The notes under the pieces are model-generated. The model was not told the DNA's origin and made no database searches. It saw only the letters and a program-made list of their open reading frames with translations. Below, one piece after another: positions 17,581 through 25,741 of a stretch of DNA of 42,790 nucleotides. Numbering within the stretch: the first letter of the stretch is position 1; every line of letters starts with the position of its first letter. Made by a program: the position numbers and the translations under genes. The stretch lies in NCBI GenBank assembly GCA_015059735.1, contig SUZX01000011.1:1-42790 (forward strand), in the 5' to 3' direction. This DNA comes from Rikenellaceae bacterium (GTDB lineage Bacteria > Bacteroidota > Bacteroidia > Bacteroidales > Rikenellaceae).

Positions 17581-17613
17581 GAATCCCACCGATTGAAGGT
17601 GGGATTCTCTATT
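17581..17613 (+). terminator. terminator after the exported protein gene
   Basis: Perfect 10-bp stem GAATCCCACC (17581-17590) with GGTGGGATTC (17598-17607), loop 7 nt, then a T-rich tail. It separates this gene from the convergent oxidoreductase operon. Confidence 0.85.
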
Positions 17614-17640
17614 TTATTGGGCAAGAAACGACCTCGCAGA

Positions 17641-18186
17641 TCAACGTACCTGACATATGATCTCGCCTCCGCGCCGTATTGCCTCTTCATTGGCCGGCAA
17701 CATTTTCCATGCCCGCTCCGGCAGCGACTTTTTCAATCCGACCATCACGTTCTCCATCTCAACCACAGGTCGTACTTTGAGATAGCCGCCTAAAATCATC
17801 GTGTTGAACAATTTTACTTGTCCCGACTTGGCACATTCGGTCACAGCATCAATCGTATAGATCGTAATATCTTTGCGCTTCGGATGTCGTGTAATTCCAT
17901 TGGTATCATAGATCAAAATACCCCCTGATCTTACTTTCTGTTCGAACTTGTCCATCGATTGCTGGTTGAGGACGATCGCCGTGTCGTACTCATGGACAAT
18001 CGGCGACGAGATCTTTCGATCCGACAAAATCACCGTCACATTGGCCGTGCCTCCGCGCATCTCCGGCCCATAGGAGGGCATCCATGTAACTTCGAAATCC
18101 TGAATAACACCGGAGTAGGCCAATATTTTCCCCATCGACAATACACCTTGTCCTCCGAATCCTGCTATAATCAATGCTTCTTTCAT
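17641..18186 (-). CDS. 2-oxoacid:ferredoxin oxidoreductase, gamma subunit
   Basis: 181 residues beginning KEALIIAGFGGQGVLSMGKIL, the signature of the gamma (KorC/VorC-type) subunit. This subunit works with the alpha, beta and ferredoxin subunits to oxidise a 2-oxoacid to its acyl-CoA while reducing ferredoxin. Last of four genes read in the same direction (ferredoxin, alpha, beta, gamma), starting 13 nt after the beta gene. Whether the complex prefers 2-oxoglutarate, branched-chain 2-oxoacids or another keto acid cannot be decided here. Confidence 0.92.
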   Translation of the reverse strand: MKEALIIAGFGGQGVLSMGKILAYSGVIQDFEVTWMPSYGPEMRGGTANVTVILSDRKISSPIVHEYDTAIVLNQQSMDKFEQKVRSGGILIYDTNGITRHPKRKDITIYTIDAVTECAKSGQVKLFNTMILGGYLKVRPVVEMENVMVGLKKSLPERAWKMLPANEEAIRRGGEIICQVR

Positions 18187-18199
18187 GATTCTATCGCCT

Positions 18200-18961
18200 T
18201 TATTTTATCTCTTTGATATCGCCTAACGGATAGTAGGGGAACATATTCTGCTCCATCCATTCATTCGACGCCACCGGTGAAAGTTTCCAGCCACTGCTGC
18301 ATGTCGTCACCACTTCGACTAACGAAAAGCCTTTTCTTTCCATCGAGCGCTGAAACGCCTTTTTGATCGCCGCCTTACACTTGCGAACATTCGCAGGCTT
18401 ATGCACGCTCTGTCGGGTAATGTAGGTTGCACCATCCAAAAGAGCCATCATATCGGCAATCTTATAAGGATAGCCGTTCAGTTGCGGATCGCGACCATAA
18501 GGAGTGGTTGCTGTTTTCATTCCCAGTAGGGTAGTTGGCGCCATTTGTCCTCCTGTCATGCCGTAAATCGCATTGTTGATATAGATCGCCACAACATTTT
18601 CGCCTCGCGCTGCCGCATGAATCGACTCTGCCGTTCCGATAGCCGACAGATCTCCATCACCCTGATAGGTGAAAACCAAATGGTCGGGATGCAGACGTTT
18701 GACTGCTGATGCAACTGCTAATGCGCGTCCATGAGGAGCTTGAATCCAATCGATATCAATATAATTATATGAAAAAACCGAGCACCCCACCGGCGAAATG
18801 CCGATACTGTTGTATTCGAGTGCCAACTCCTCGATTACCTCGGCGATCAGTTTATGCACCGTCCCATGACTGCATCCCGGGCAGTAGTGCATCTCCTGAT
18901 TGGTTATGAGTTTTGGTTTGGCATAAACCAAGTTCTCTTGTTTGATCTCAACCTCTGCCAT
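18200..18961 (-). CDS. 2-oxoacid:ferredoxin oxidoreductase, beta (thiamine diphosphate) subunit
   Basis: 253 residues. The thiamine diphosphate motif is GDGDLSAIGTAE followed by ENVVAIYINNAIYGMTGGQ (GDG to NN spacing typical). MHYCPGCSHGTVHKL near the N-terminus is the usual entry of the beta subunit (KorB/VorA-like). It starts 4 nt after the alpha gene ends. The catalytic subunit of a cytoplasmic, oxygen-sensitive enzyme common in anaerobes. Confidence 0.93.
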   Translation of the reverse strand: MAEVEIKQENLVYAKPKLITNQEMHYCPGCSHGTVHKLIAEVIEELALEYNSIGISPVGCSVFSYNYIDIDWIQAPHGRALAVASAVKRLHPDHLVFTYQGDGDLSAIGTAESIHAAARGENVVAIYINNAIYGMTGGQMAPTTLLGMKTATTPYGRDPQLNGYPYKIADMMALLDGATYITRQSVHKPANVRKCKAAIKKAFQRSMERKGFSLVEVVTTCSSGWKLSPVASNEWMEQNMFPYYPLGDIKEIK

Positions 18962-18965
18962 AAGT

Positions 18966-20060
18966 CTATCGGTTAATTAATTTTTCTTTAAGTGCCACCA
19001 ATACATCGTCAGGCGAGAAAAGCATACCGCCTTGCCGACCGTAGTGTTCTACCGGAGCCTTGCCATTCACAGCCAATCTTACATCTTCGACCATCTGACC
19101 GGCATTCAATTCTGCCACAAGGAAACCTTTCACCCCACGCATAGCCAATTCCGCAAGTGGTACAGTAGGGAACGGGTAGAGCGTTATCGGGCGTAAAAGA
19201 CCTACTTTCAACCCTTCGGCACGTGCAATCTCCACTGTTGCCGAACAAATACGAGCCGACGACCCGAATGCCACAATCACATAATCGGCATCATCACATT
19301 CGGTGGTTTCATAGCGTACGGCCTGTTGCTCGATCTGTCGATATTTGGCCTGCAATCGCAAATTGATCTCTTGCATTCTTTCGGGTTGCAATTCCAAAGT
19401 TGTTATTATATTGCGAGTACGACCTTCGTATTTTCCCGTTGTAGCCCATTCGCCACACTCAGCAGCGATCTCTGCTGTCGTTTTGCGAGGACGTTGCGGC
19501 GCCAAAACCACCTTCTCCATCATCTGACCGATAACACCATCGGCCAAGATCATGGCAGGAGTACGATATTTGAAAGCCAAATCAAAGCCCTCTGCCACAT
19601 GATCGTGCATCTCCTGCACCGAATTCGGAGCCAAAACAATTAAACGATAATCACCATGTCCGCCTCCTTTTACCGCTTGGAAGTAGTCGCCTTGTGCCGG
19701 CTGAATAGTCCCTAAGCCGGGACCGCCTCGTTGGCAATTCACAATCAAGCACGGTAATTCGGCTGCGGCCAAATAACTCAATGTTTCTGTCATTAGCGAT
19801 ACGCCCGGACTTGAAGAAGAGGTCATCACTCGTTTGCCGGTCGCGGCTCCTCCATAAACCATATTGATGGATGAAGTCTCCGATTCGGCCTGCAAAACGA
19901 CCATGCCGGTTGTTTCCCAAGGTTTGAGTTCCATCAATGTCTCCAATACCTCCGACTGTGGCGTAATAGGATAGCCGAAATAGCCATCGCAGCCGTAACG
20001 AATGGCCGCGTGAGCAATCACTTCATTGCCCTTCATCAATTTTACGTCCTTTTCTGCCAT
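18966..20060 (-). CDS. 2-oxoacid:ferredoxin oxidoreductase, alpha subunit (VorB/KorA type)
   Basis: 364 residues. The N-terminal half has the pyrimidine-binding fold of the alpha subunit (GNEVIAHAAIRYGCDGYFGYPITPQSE). TSSSSPGVSLMTE and CQRGGPGLGTIQPAQGDY (about 125-140) follow, then the transketolase C-terminal domain. Proteins of this length are usually annotated VorB (3-methyl-2-oxobutanoate dehydrogenase) in Bacteroidales, but KorA is indistinguishable by eye. It follows the ferredoxin gene after 4 nt. Confidence 0.92.
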   Translation of the reverse strand: MAEKDVKLMKGNEVIAHAAIRYGCDGYFGYPITPQSEVLETLMELKPWETTGMVVLQAESETSSINMVYGGAATGKRVMTSSSSPGVSLMTETLSYLAAAELPCLIVNCQRGGPGLGTIQPAQGDYFQAVKGGGHGDYRLIVLAPNSVQEMHDHVAEGFDLAFKYRTPAMILADGVIGQMMEKVVLAPQRPRKTTAEIAAECGEWATTGKYEGRTRNIITTLELQPERMQEINLRLQAKYRQIEQQAVRYETTECDDADYVIVAFGSSARICSATVEIARAEGLKVGLLRPITLYPFPTVPLAELAMRGVKGFLVAELNAGQMVEDVRLAVNGKAPVEHYGRQGGMLFSPDDVLVALKEKLINR

Positions 20061-20064
20061 AATC

Positions 20065-20292
20065 TTATTCGATTTTTTGACGGTACACCGTAATACAACT
20101 ATCCGGACAGATCACAGCACAAGAAGCACATCCCGTACAAGCTTCCGGATTAATCATTTGTGCAAAAGAATAGCCTTTGCCATTAACCTCCGACGACAAG
20201 GCCAATACTTGACACGGACAGGAAGCAATACAAACGCTACAACCCTTACAACGTTCGGCATCGACGATAATTGTTCCTTTAATCTTAGCCAT
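20065..20292 (-). CDS. ferredoxin subunit of the 2-oxoacid oxidoreductase (2x[4Fe-4S])
   Basis: 75 residues with two cluster motifs, CKGCSVCIASCPCQVL (about 15-30) and CTGCASCAVICPDSC (about 52-66). It fits the delta (VorD/KorD-like) ferredoxin that relays electrons from the thiamine centre. First gene of the four-gene operon, with a TATATTTG box 23 nt before its start. Confidence 0.92.
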   Translation of the reverse strand: MAKIKGTIIVDAERCKGCSVCIASCPCQVLALSSEVNGKGYSFAQMINPEACTGCASCAVICPDSCITVYRQKIE

Positions 20293-20315
20293 AACCTGTT
20301 ATTATTGATTTGATA

Positions 20316-20323
20316 CAAATATA
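20316..20323 (-). promoter_or_regulatory. -7 box of the oxidoreductase operon
   Basis: TATATTTG on the minus strand, matching TAnnTTTG, 23 nt from the ferredoxin-subunit start. Confidence 0.65.
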
Positions 20324-20451
20324 GTAATTTTTATTTATAATTATTTCGCTATTCTGATTTTTTTTCTTCATTTCGTAATTAATTACCCCATGTTCCATTT
20401 GATATATTGGGTAATGATGCAAAAAGTGGTGCTTTTTAGTTGCTAAAAGAT

Positions 20452-20490
20452 GGGCGAGAAACGGAGTTTTTCTCGCCCTATTTTTTTTGG
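20452..20490 (+). terminator. hairpin with T-run, plus-strand terminator without a plus-strand gene
   Basis: Stem GGGCGAGAAA (20452-20461) with TTTCTCGCCC (20469-20478), followed by TATTTTTTTT on the plus strand. On the minus strand the tail is only ATCTTTTAG. No plus-strand gene lies between 17560 and here. It may be a second terminator for the minus-strand DUF4293 operon or the end of a short plus-strand RNA. Confidence 0.65.
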
Positions 20491-20525
20491 AGGACTGCTG
20501 TAACCGACCGGTCTCTTAAAACAGA

Positions 20526-20564
20526 ATTCGGGGCGGGGATTTATTATATAATCCCGCCCCGAAT
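20526..20564 (-). terminator. GC-rich hairpin after the DUF4293 gene
   Basis: ATTCGGGGCGGG (20526-20537) pairs with CCCGCCCCGAAT (20553-20564); one G is extra on the left side. It lies 20 nt past the DUF4293 stop and is the likely end of the five-gene minus-strand unit. Confidence 0.75.
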
Positions 20565-20584
20565 ACATATTACGTGGGTAAAAT

Positions 20585-21055
20585 TTACCGGATTCGCTCG
20601 GTATCGCGCACCAACATCTCATCTCTAAATATGGCTCGTGATGCAAGCCATGTAAGAAACAATGCCACCGCCGGACAGCATAATGTCAGTTTGAATGATG
20701 CGGAGAAAATTGCAGGTGAAGCCTCTTGAAACAATGTGTAAAAACGATAGCAATAGAGTCCTAACATAACAATCGTGCCGGCCAAAAGAACCATCTCAAC
20801 AACACACCACCGAATCTGAATCAGCCGTTTCTTATAACCAAAGATCGTGATAAACGGTAATATGGTGGCTATGATCACCAAAAAAGAGAGATAATACGGT
20901 GCAGTCTCGCTATTGCCTGCGGCATGGATTAACCGATAGGTGTAGAGTGTCGAAACACCTTCCGTTGTGCCAAATGCAAGAAGCGGAGCTGCAAATGTGA
21001 TAGCCATCAAAATCGTGACAGCCAATAAATAGAGTGATTGAATACGTTGTATCAT
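20585..21055 (-). CDS. DUF4293 membrane protein
   Basis: 156 residues with four predicted membrane helices (starting MIQRIQSLYLLAVTILMAITF, then about 53-75, 84-104 and 118-138). The MIQRIQSxYLL start is characteristic of DUF4293, a Bacteroidota-restricted family of unknown function. Last gene of the mltG to DUF4293 unit, 3 nt after the glycosyltransferase gene, so co-expression is likely. Confidence 0.9.
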   Translation of the reverse strand: MIQRIQSLYLLAVTILMAITFAAPLLAFGTTEGVSTLYTYRLIHAAGNSETAPYYLSFLVIIATILPFITIFGYKKRLIQIRWCVVEMVLLAGTIVMLGLYCYRFYTLFQEASPAIFSASFKLTLCCPAVALFLTWLASRAIFRDEMLVRDTERIR

Positions 21056-21058
21056 AAA

Positions 21059-22018
21059 TTATAGCTTTTTATCGATTAAATATTTGTTGCGATCGGTCGA
21101 ATTGCGGTTAATTAATTCACCGAGGAATCCGGCAAGGAAGAGTTGAACCCCCAATACGATAGCCAATATGGCAAGGTAGAAAAGAGGCTGTTCGGTAACG
21201 GGGCGTAATGGCATTTCGTGGAGTTGTTTCCAGATTTTGGTTGCAATGATCCATATTGTTGTGCCACCGCCGAAAAGAAACATCAACGTTCCAAGTCCTC
21301 CGAAGAAATACATCGGAGAACGTCCGAAATATGACATGAAAAGTACGGTGATCAGGTCGAGATAACCTTTCAGCATACGTTCAAGTCCGAATTTCGAATG
21401 TCCGTATTTGCGCGCATGGTGCTCGACGACCTTCTCGCCTATGTGTCGGAATCCGGCTTTTCGTGCCAAAATCGGAATGAACCGGTGCATTTCTCCATAT
21501 ACCTCGATCGACTTGATTACTTTGCGACGATAGGCTTTCAGTCCGCAGTTGAAATCGTGTAATCGAATTCCCGAAGCGCGACGGGCGGTCCAATTGAAGA
21601 ATTTGCTGGGCCACCGTTTCCCGATCGGATCGTAGCGTTTCTTTTTCCAACCGGAAACCAAATCGTAGCCATCTTCGATAATCATGCGACGTAATTCGGG
21701 AATTTCGTCTGGTGAGTCTTGCAGGTCGGCATCCATTGTGATGACCACCTCGCCTTGTGCTGCGTCGAATCCGCAGTAGAGAGCGGCAGATTTCCCGTAA
21801 TTACGCGCGAATCGAATACCTCGCAACGTTGGATAGTTGGCTTGAAGTTGCTCTATGACCGTCCACGAACCGTCATTTGAGCCATCGTCGATCAAAATTG
21901 TTTCATAGGAGAGTTGATTGTCGAGCATCACCCGATCGATCCAAGCAATCAGCTCGGGAAGCGACTCGACTTCGTTGTAGAGCGGAACAACGACAGATAT
22001 ATCCAATTTTTGCTCCAT
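21059..22018 (-). CDS. GT2 family glycosyltransferase, polyprenyl-phosphate type
   Basis: 319 residues. An N-terminal GT-A fold is visible: VVVPLYNEVESLPEL, nucleotide-binding DDGSNDGS (about 45-52) and the metal-binding MDADLQDSPDEIPEL (about 95-109). Then come GWKKKRYDP and FNCGLKAYRRKVI, and two C-terminal membrane helices. This is the DPM1/ArnC-like layout that moves a sugar from a nucleotide donor to a lipid carrier at the inner face of the membrane. An open frame extends 17 codons further upstream into the DUF4199 gene, but the ATG at 22018 gives the family's normal start and a 13-nt gap. Confidence 0.92.
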   Translation of the reverse strand: MEQKLDISVVVPLYNEVESLPELIAWIDRVMLDNQLSYETILIDDGSNDGSWTVIEQLQANYPTLRGIRFARNYGKSAALYCGFDAAQGEVVITMDADLQDSPDEIPELRRMIIEDGYDLVSGWKKKRYDPIGKRWPSKFFNWTARRASGIRLHDFNCGLKAYRRKVIKSIEVYGEMHRFIPILARKAGFRHIGEKVVEHHARKYGHSKFGLERMLKGYLDLITVLFMSYFGRSPMYFFGGLGTLMFLFGGGTTIWIIATKIWKQLHEMPLRPVTEQPLFYLAILAIVLGVQLFLAGFLGELINRNSTDRNKYLIDKKL

Positions 22019-22031
22019 GATCTTCTGATTA

Positions 22032-22613
22032 TTACGCAATATTCTCCGAATCAAACGGACGAGGTGCACGGGAATTTACTCCGGCAATGATCAATCCGTA
22101 GATAGCACCGAATAGCAGGGTGGAGAAGATTCCGCCCCAAACTCCTGCAATGATTGATGGGGTAGGAGCCGTTTGAAGTCGCTCTATCGATTGAGTCAAA
22201 ATCGGTTCCATCGAGGCTGAGACTTCTCCATTATTAGCTACCAATTCCGTAATGGCCGTAACTATTCGGTCGATATAATTCGAATATCCTAAAACGAGGT
22301 GGAGATATACCGTTTGAATGATCCCGACAATAAAACCGGCAAATCCGGAGATGGTCAGCAAGAAACCGTAACCCTGTCCGAATGTGAATCCCACCTCTTT
22401 GGGATAGAGCATCGAACGTTGACGGGTATATCGGTGTAGCAGATAGTAGTGTAGTACCACAACGGCAATCCATTCGATCGACATCAGATAGTAGAGCGAT
22501 AATCTTCCGGAGAGTGCTACCCATGTCTCAAACAGATTCGATAATCCCAATAACAGACCGAGTATTGCTCCGTAGCGGGCTGCATCATTCCAAAAATTAT
22601 TGTTTTGTTCCAT
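22032..22613 (-). CDS. DUF4199 membrane protein
   Basis: 193 residues with four membrane helices and a larger loop between the third and fourth. The N-terminal NFWNDAARYGAILGLLLGLSN fits DUF4199, a Bacteroidota membrane family that usually sits directly upstream of a GT2 glycosyltransferase, exactly as here. Function is unknown; the pairing suggests a role in handling the lipid-linked product. It starts 19 nt after the threonylcarbamoyl-AMP synthase gene. Confidence 0.88.
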   Translation of the reverse strand: MEQNNNFWNDAARYGAILGLLLGLSNLFETWVALSGRLSLYYLMSIEWIAVVVLHYYLLHRYTRQRSMLYPKEVGFTFGQGYGFLLTISGFAGFIVGIIQTVYLHLVLGYSNYIDRIVTAITELVANNGEVSASMEPILTQSIERLQTAPTPSIIAGVWGGIFSTLLFGAIYGLIIAGVNSRAPRPFDSENIA

Positions 22614-22632
22614 ATTTATATGTTATTTGTTA

Positions 22633-23229
22633 TCAGCGTAATATTCCTTTTCCTTCGCGCGTGATTTCTGGCTCGTCGCCTGTAAGATCAACAATTGTCG
22701 TTGGAATCTGTTCTCCAATGCCGCCATCGATCACCCATGCCACGTCGTGGCCGTAACGTTCGTGAATCAATTCGGGATCGGTTGCGTATTCGATATCCTC
22801 GTCGTCGCTTTTTACCGATGTGGTAATTATCGGACAGCCGAGTATCGTGACAATTGCGCGAGCTATGGCATTATCCGGAATGCGAACCCCGATTGTTCGT
22901 CGTTTTTCGAGGGCTTTCTCTGGAATACGTGAAGAGGCCGGCAGAATAAATGTAAACGGTCCGGGCAGATTTTGTTTCAAAATGCGGAATGTGGCATTGT
23001 CGATCCGACAATAGTCAGACATTTGCGATATGCTGTCAAATACCACTGCAAAATCACCTTCTCCTTTGATTCGTCGCAATCGTTCGATGGCGCGAGGAGC
23101 ATGCAACGAACAGCCGATGGCATAGACACTATCGGTGGGGTATATCACCAACCCACCACACTCCAACGCATCGACAACGCGTCGCAATTCTCGTTCCGAG
23201 GGATTTGTTTCGTATATTTTCGTCAGCAT
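22633..23229 (-). CDS. L-threonylcarbamoyladenylate synthase (Sua5/YrdC/YwlC family)
   Basis: 198 residues. It makes threonylcarbamoyl-AMP from threonine, bicarbonate and ATP, the first step of t6A37 modification of ANN-decoding tRNAs. The YrdC fold is clear from GGLVIYPTDSVYAIGCSL (about 30-47), RLRRIKG, LPGPFTFILPAS and VGVRIP-like RTIGVRIPDN. The Sua5 C-terminal extension is absent, so it is the short YrdC/YwlC form. Second gene of the unit, 21 nt after mltG. Confidence 0.92.
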   Translation of the reverse strand: MLTKIYETNPSERELRRVVDALECGGLVIYPTDSVYAIGCSLHAPRAIERLRRIKGEGDFAVVFDSISQMSDYCRIDNATFRILKQNLPGPFTFILPASSRIPEKALEKRRTIGVRIPDNAIARAIVTILGCPIITTSVKSDDEDIEYATDPELIHERYGHDVAWVIDGGIGEQIPTTIVDLTGDEPEITREGKGILR

Positions 23230-23250
23230 GATCTTGCAAAGATACGAATT

Positions 23251-24264
23251 TTATTTGATCTTACGCCGATTCAGTTCTGCACTATATGCTCGAGCATTGG
23301 CGTTGTGCTCTTTCAGTGTCCGCGCAAAGTTGTGGTAACCGTCGAACGTGGGGCGGGCACAGAAGAAAATATAATCGTGTTGTTCGAAGTTGAGAACGGC
23401 TTCAATGGCATTGCGCCCGGGCATGCAGATCGGGGAGGGAGGAAGCCCTTTATTTATATAAGTATTGTATGGCGATTGAAATTTCAAATGCTTGTAGAGT
23501 ATTCTACGCAATGAAAAATCCTGCATGGCATATTTGATCGTCGGGTCAGCTTGAAGCGGCATTCCTTTGCGTAATCGGTTGATATACACTCCTGCTACCC
23601 GGGGCATCTCGTCGCTTTTGCGAGTCTCTTCATAAACGATTGAGGCAAGTGTCATGACCTCCAATCGGCTCAATCCGCTGCGTTGGCGTGCCTTGTCGCG
23701 TTCCGGAGTCCAAAAACGATCATACTCTTGTTTCATGCGACGCACAAAATCTTCGGGAGATACCGTCCAATAAAATTCGTATGAGTTGGGAATAAACATG
23801 GAGAAAAGTGTCAGGGAGTCGAATCCCATCTCCTTTGCCAACTCTTTTGAGGTCAAAGCCCGCATGATGGCAATTGAGTCTGCATCAATTTGGCGGGCAA
23901 GTTTTGCCGCAAGTTGGGAGGGCATTCGCACGTTGTTTATGGTGACACGCACAGGTGTTTGCCACCCCATTTTGAGCATACGGGCTATTTCGATGACATT
24001 CATGTCCGGATGTAACCGATAATGGCCTGCTTTGTAGGATTTTTCTAATCCGATATGTCGAGCATAAAACCGAAATGCAGCATGGTGCTTAATGTGTGGC
24101 AAGAGTGAGTCGAGAACTTCGGTGTAATCAGTTCGCGAGCTTACATAAAGATCGTGCTCCGCCCCAACAGCATTGCCTTTGAATTGGATAACCCCGACAA
24201 TAGCTGTTATAGCACCTATGATAATACCCCCAAGAAAGATGTATAGACAGATTTTTTTTAGCAT
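23251..24264 (-). CDS. mltG: endolytic peptidoglycan transglycosylase MltG
   Basis: 337 residues with an N-terminal membrane anchor (MLKKICLYIFLGGIIIGAI) and a YceG domain outside. The catalytic glutamate lies in ASIVYEETRKSDE, followed by PRVAGVYINRLRKGMPLQADPTIKYA and the C-terminal NTYINKGLPPSPICMPGRNAIEA, all signatures of MltG, which cleaves nascent glycan strands. An open frame continues upstream through the SRP RNA gene; the ATG at 24264 is chosen because it gives the family start and leaves room for the TATCTTCG box at 24281. Confidence 0.93.
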   Translation of the reverse strand: MLKKICLYIFLGGIIIGAITAIVGVIQFKGNAVGAEHDLYVSSRTDYTEVLDSLLPHIKHHAAFRFYARHIGLEKSYKAGHYRLHPDMNVIEIARMLKMGWQTPVRVTINNVRMPSQLAAKLARQIDADSIAIMRALTSKELAKEMGFDSLTLFSMFIPNSYEFYWTVSPEDFVRRMKQEYDRFWTPERDKARQRSGLSRLEVMTLASIVYEETRKSDEMPRVAGVYINRLRKGMPLQADPTIKYAMQDFSLRRILYKHLKFQSPYNTYINKGLPPSPICMPGRNAIEAVLNFEQHDYIFFCARPTFDGYHNFARTLKEHNANARAYSAELNRRKIK

Positions 24265-24280
24265 TTTGTGATTTTTTTTG

Positions 24281-24288
24281 CGAAGATA
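24281..24288 (-). promoter_or_regulatory. -7-like box for mltG
   Basis: TATCTTCG on the minus strand, one mismatch to TAnnTTTG, 16 nt before the mltG ATG. It is divergent to the SRP RNA promoter only 12 bp away, so the two promoters overlap in their upstream parts. Confidence 0.5.
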
Positions 24289-24300
24289 CGAAAAAATTTC

Positions 24301-24308
24301 TACTTTTG
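24301..24308 (+). promoter_or_regulatory. -7 box for the SRP RNA gene
   Basis: TACTTTTG (TAnnTTTG) immediately upstream of the SRP RNA, at the distance expected for a start near 24314. Confidence 0.7.
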
Positions 24309-24313
24309 TGCCT

Positions 24314-24411
24314 CGGGTGAGTCTTATACGACCAGCTCCCGCAGAATCCCCCAGGCGAGGAATCGAGCAAGGGTATGCGGTTGTAGCGGTGCGATATAAA
24401 CAGCTCACCCT
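24314..24411 (+). ncRNA. ffs: signal recognition particle RNA, small bacterial type
   Basis: About 98 nt closed by GGGTGAG (24315-24321) pairing with CTCACCC (24404-24410). The conserved Ffh-binding core is clear: CAGG, a GGAA tetraloop region in CGAGGAATCG, then AGCAAGG (24352-24373), with ACCAGCTCCCGCA opposite GTTGTAGCGG. It partners with Ffh (encoded at 35303-36640) to target membrane proteins. It is followed at once by TTTTTT and by a second terminator. Confidence 0.93.
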
Positions 24412-24427
24412 TTTTTGTTATAATCGC

Positions 24428-24466
24428 GAGGTGAAAATCAATTGATTTTCACCTCTTGTTTTTACG
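24428..24466 (+). terminator. palindromic terminator after the SRP RNA
   Basis: A perfect 28-bp palindrome: GAGGTGAAAATCAA (24428-24441) joined to its complement TTGATTTTCACCTC (24442-24455), then TTGTTTTTAC. It backs up the T-run directly after the SRP RNA. Confidence 0.8.
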
Positions 24467-24582
24467 AAACATACTCTTGTATCGTTCGCAATCGGATCTT
24501 TGTGCAGTTTAGATAGCGATTGCCAACCTTTTTTTCGAAAAAAAATCTTTATCTTCTTGCTTGTTTTGTCCTAAAATAGTAT

Positions 24583-24590
24583 TAACTTTG
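24583..24590 (+). promoter_or_regulatory. promoter of the GH43 gene
   Basis: TAACTTTG -7 box with a possible TTG at 24561-24563, 19 nt upstream. The leader to the ATG at 24689 would be about 90 nt. Confidence 0.6.
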
Positions 24591-24688
24591 CAACGAATAT
24601 GCGTTGTAGATAAATATTTGTAACTATATTGGACTGAATATTACAATGTTGTTACTTTGCGGTGGCTATAAATGAAAAAAAATATGTT

Positions 24689-25699
24689 ATGAAATTTTTT
24701 TTATTGATTTGCTCCTTTTTTATCTGTTTGAATTGTGAGGCTGCTAAACGGGGTACATCTGTCTATTACGAAAATCCGGTCTTGCCGGCTACTGCCCCCG
24801 ACCCTTCGGTGATTCGTGGTGATGATGGGACTTTCTATCTTTATGCCACCGGCAAGGGATATCCGATCTATAAATCAACGGATATGATCCATTGGGAGTT
24901 TGTTGGACGGGTTTTCAACGATGCAAATTATCCGCCACTTGTTCGTAACAATCGAAAAGCTACACTTTGGGCGCCCGAGATTCGAAAAATCAATCAAAAA
25001 TATGTGTTGTTCTATACCATGTGGTTTGGCAATGTTTGGTTGAGTGCCATCGGTTATGCCACTGCCGATTCACCGACAGGACCTTTTGTCGATCGTGGGG
25101 TATTGATCGATAGTAAGCCGATCAATGTTTCGCAATCCATCGATCAGTTTTATTACGAAGATCGAGGGAAATCCTATCTTTTTTGGGGTAGTTTCCGTGA
25201 TATTTATGCCATAGAACTCTCGATTTCCAAAGATGTGACAATTGCCATCAAACCCGAAACGAAAGTAAAAATTGCCGGTACGGCCTTCGAAGGAACTAAT
25301 ATTTGGAAACGTGGTGGTTACTACTACATGTTTGCATCGGTCGGAAATTATGCCGGTGGAGCCAAAAGTACCTATCGTACGGTCGTTGCCCGCTCGAAAA
25401 AACTCTTGGGCCCCTATGTGAATAAGCAAGGTGTAAGCGTCCTTGATAATGGTTTCGAGGAGATTCTTCACCGCAGTGATAAATTTACCGGTCCGGGTCA
25501 TAATGCCGGTATTATCAAAGACGATGCGGGGCAAACTTGGATGTTCTACCATGCCTATCAAGTGTCGAATCTGAAACTGAAACGTCAAGGCATGCTCGAT
25601 AAAATCGAATGGGATAAAGCGGGTTGGCCCTATATTGCCGACAAAATTCCCTCGGAACGTGCCGAAGCACCGATCATCAAAGTGAAAAAACAAAAATAG
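24689..25699 (+). CDS. exported glycoside hydrolase, family 43-like
   Basis: 336 residues with a signal peptide (MKFFLLICSFFICLNCEAA) and a five-bladed beta-propeller pattern. NPVLPATAPDPSVIRGDDGTFYLYATG holds the expected catalytic-base aspartate in APDPSV, WAPEI lies near residue 90, and EGTNIWKRGGYYYMF carries the likely acid glutamate. The family trims arabinan, xylan or related plant glycans; the specific substrate cannot be read. The start at 24689 gives a proper signal peptide; a GTG nine codons earlier is less likely. It precedes the BACON lipoprotein gene by 42 bp with no obvious promoter between, so the two may be co-transcribed. Confidence 0.87.
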   Translation: MKFFLLICSFFICLNCEAAKRGTSVYYENPVLPATAPDPSVIRGDDGTFYLYATGKGYPIYKSTDMIHWEFVGRVFNDANYPPLVRNNRKATLWAPEIRKINQKYVLFYTMWFGNVWLSAIGYATADSPTGPFVDRGVLIDSKPINVSQSIDQFYYEDRGKSYLFWGSFRDIYAIELSISKDVTIAIKPETKVKIAGTAFEGTNIWKRGGYYYMFASVGNYAGGAKSTYRTVVARSKKLLGPYVNKQGVSVLDNGFEEILHRSDKFTGPGHNAGIIKDDAGQTWMFYHAYQVSNLKLKRQGMLDKIEWDKAGWPYIADKIPSERAEAPIIKVKKQK

Positions 25700-25741
25700 A
25701 AATTTCAACTACATAAATTAATCTCTTAAATTCTTTAATGT

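Noticed and set aside
24265..24408. An upstream extension of mltG by 48 codons
   Set aside because: It would run through the SRP RNA gene and both promoters; the shorter start gives a normal membrane anchor.
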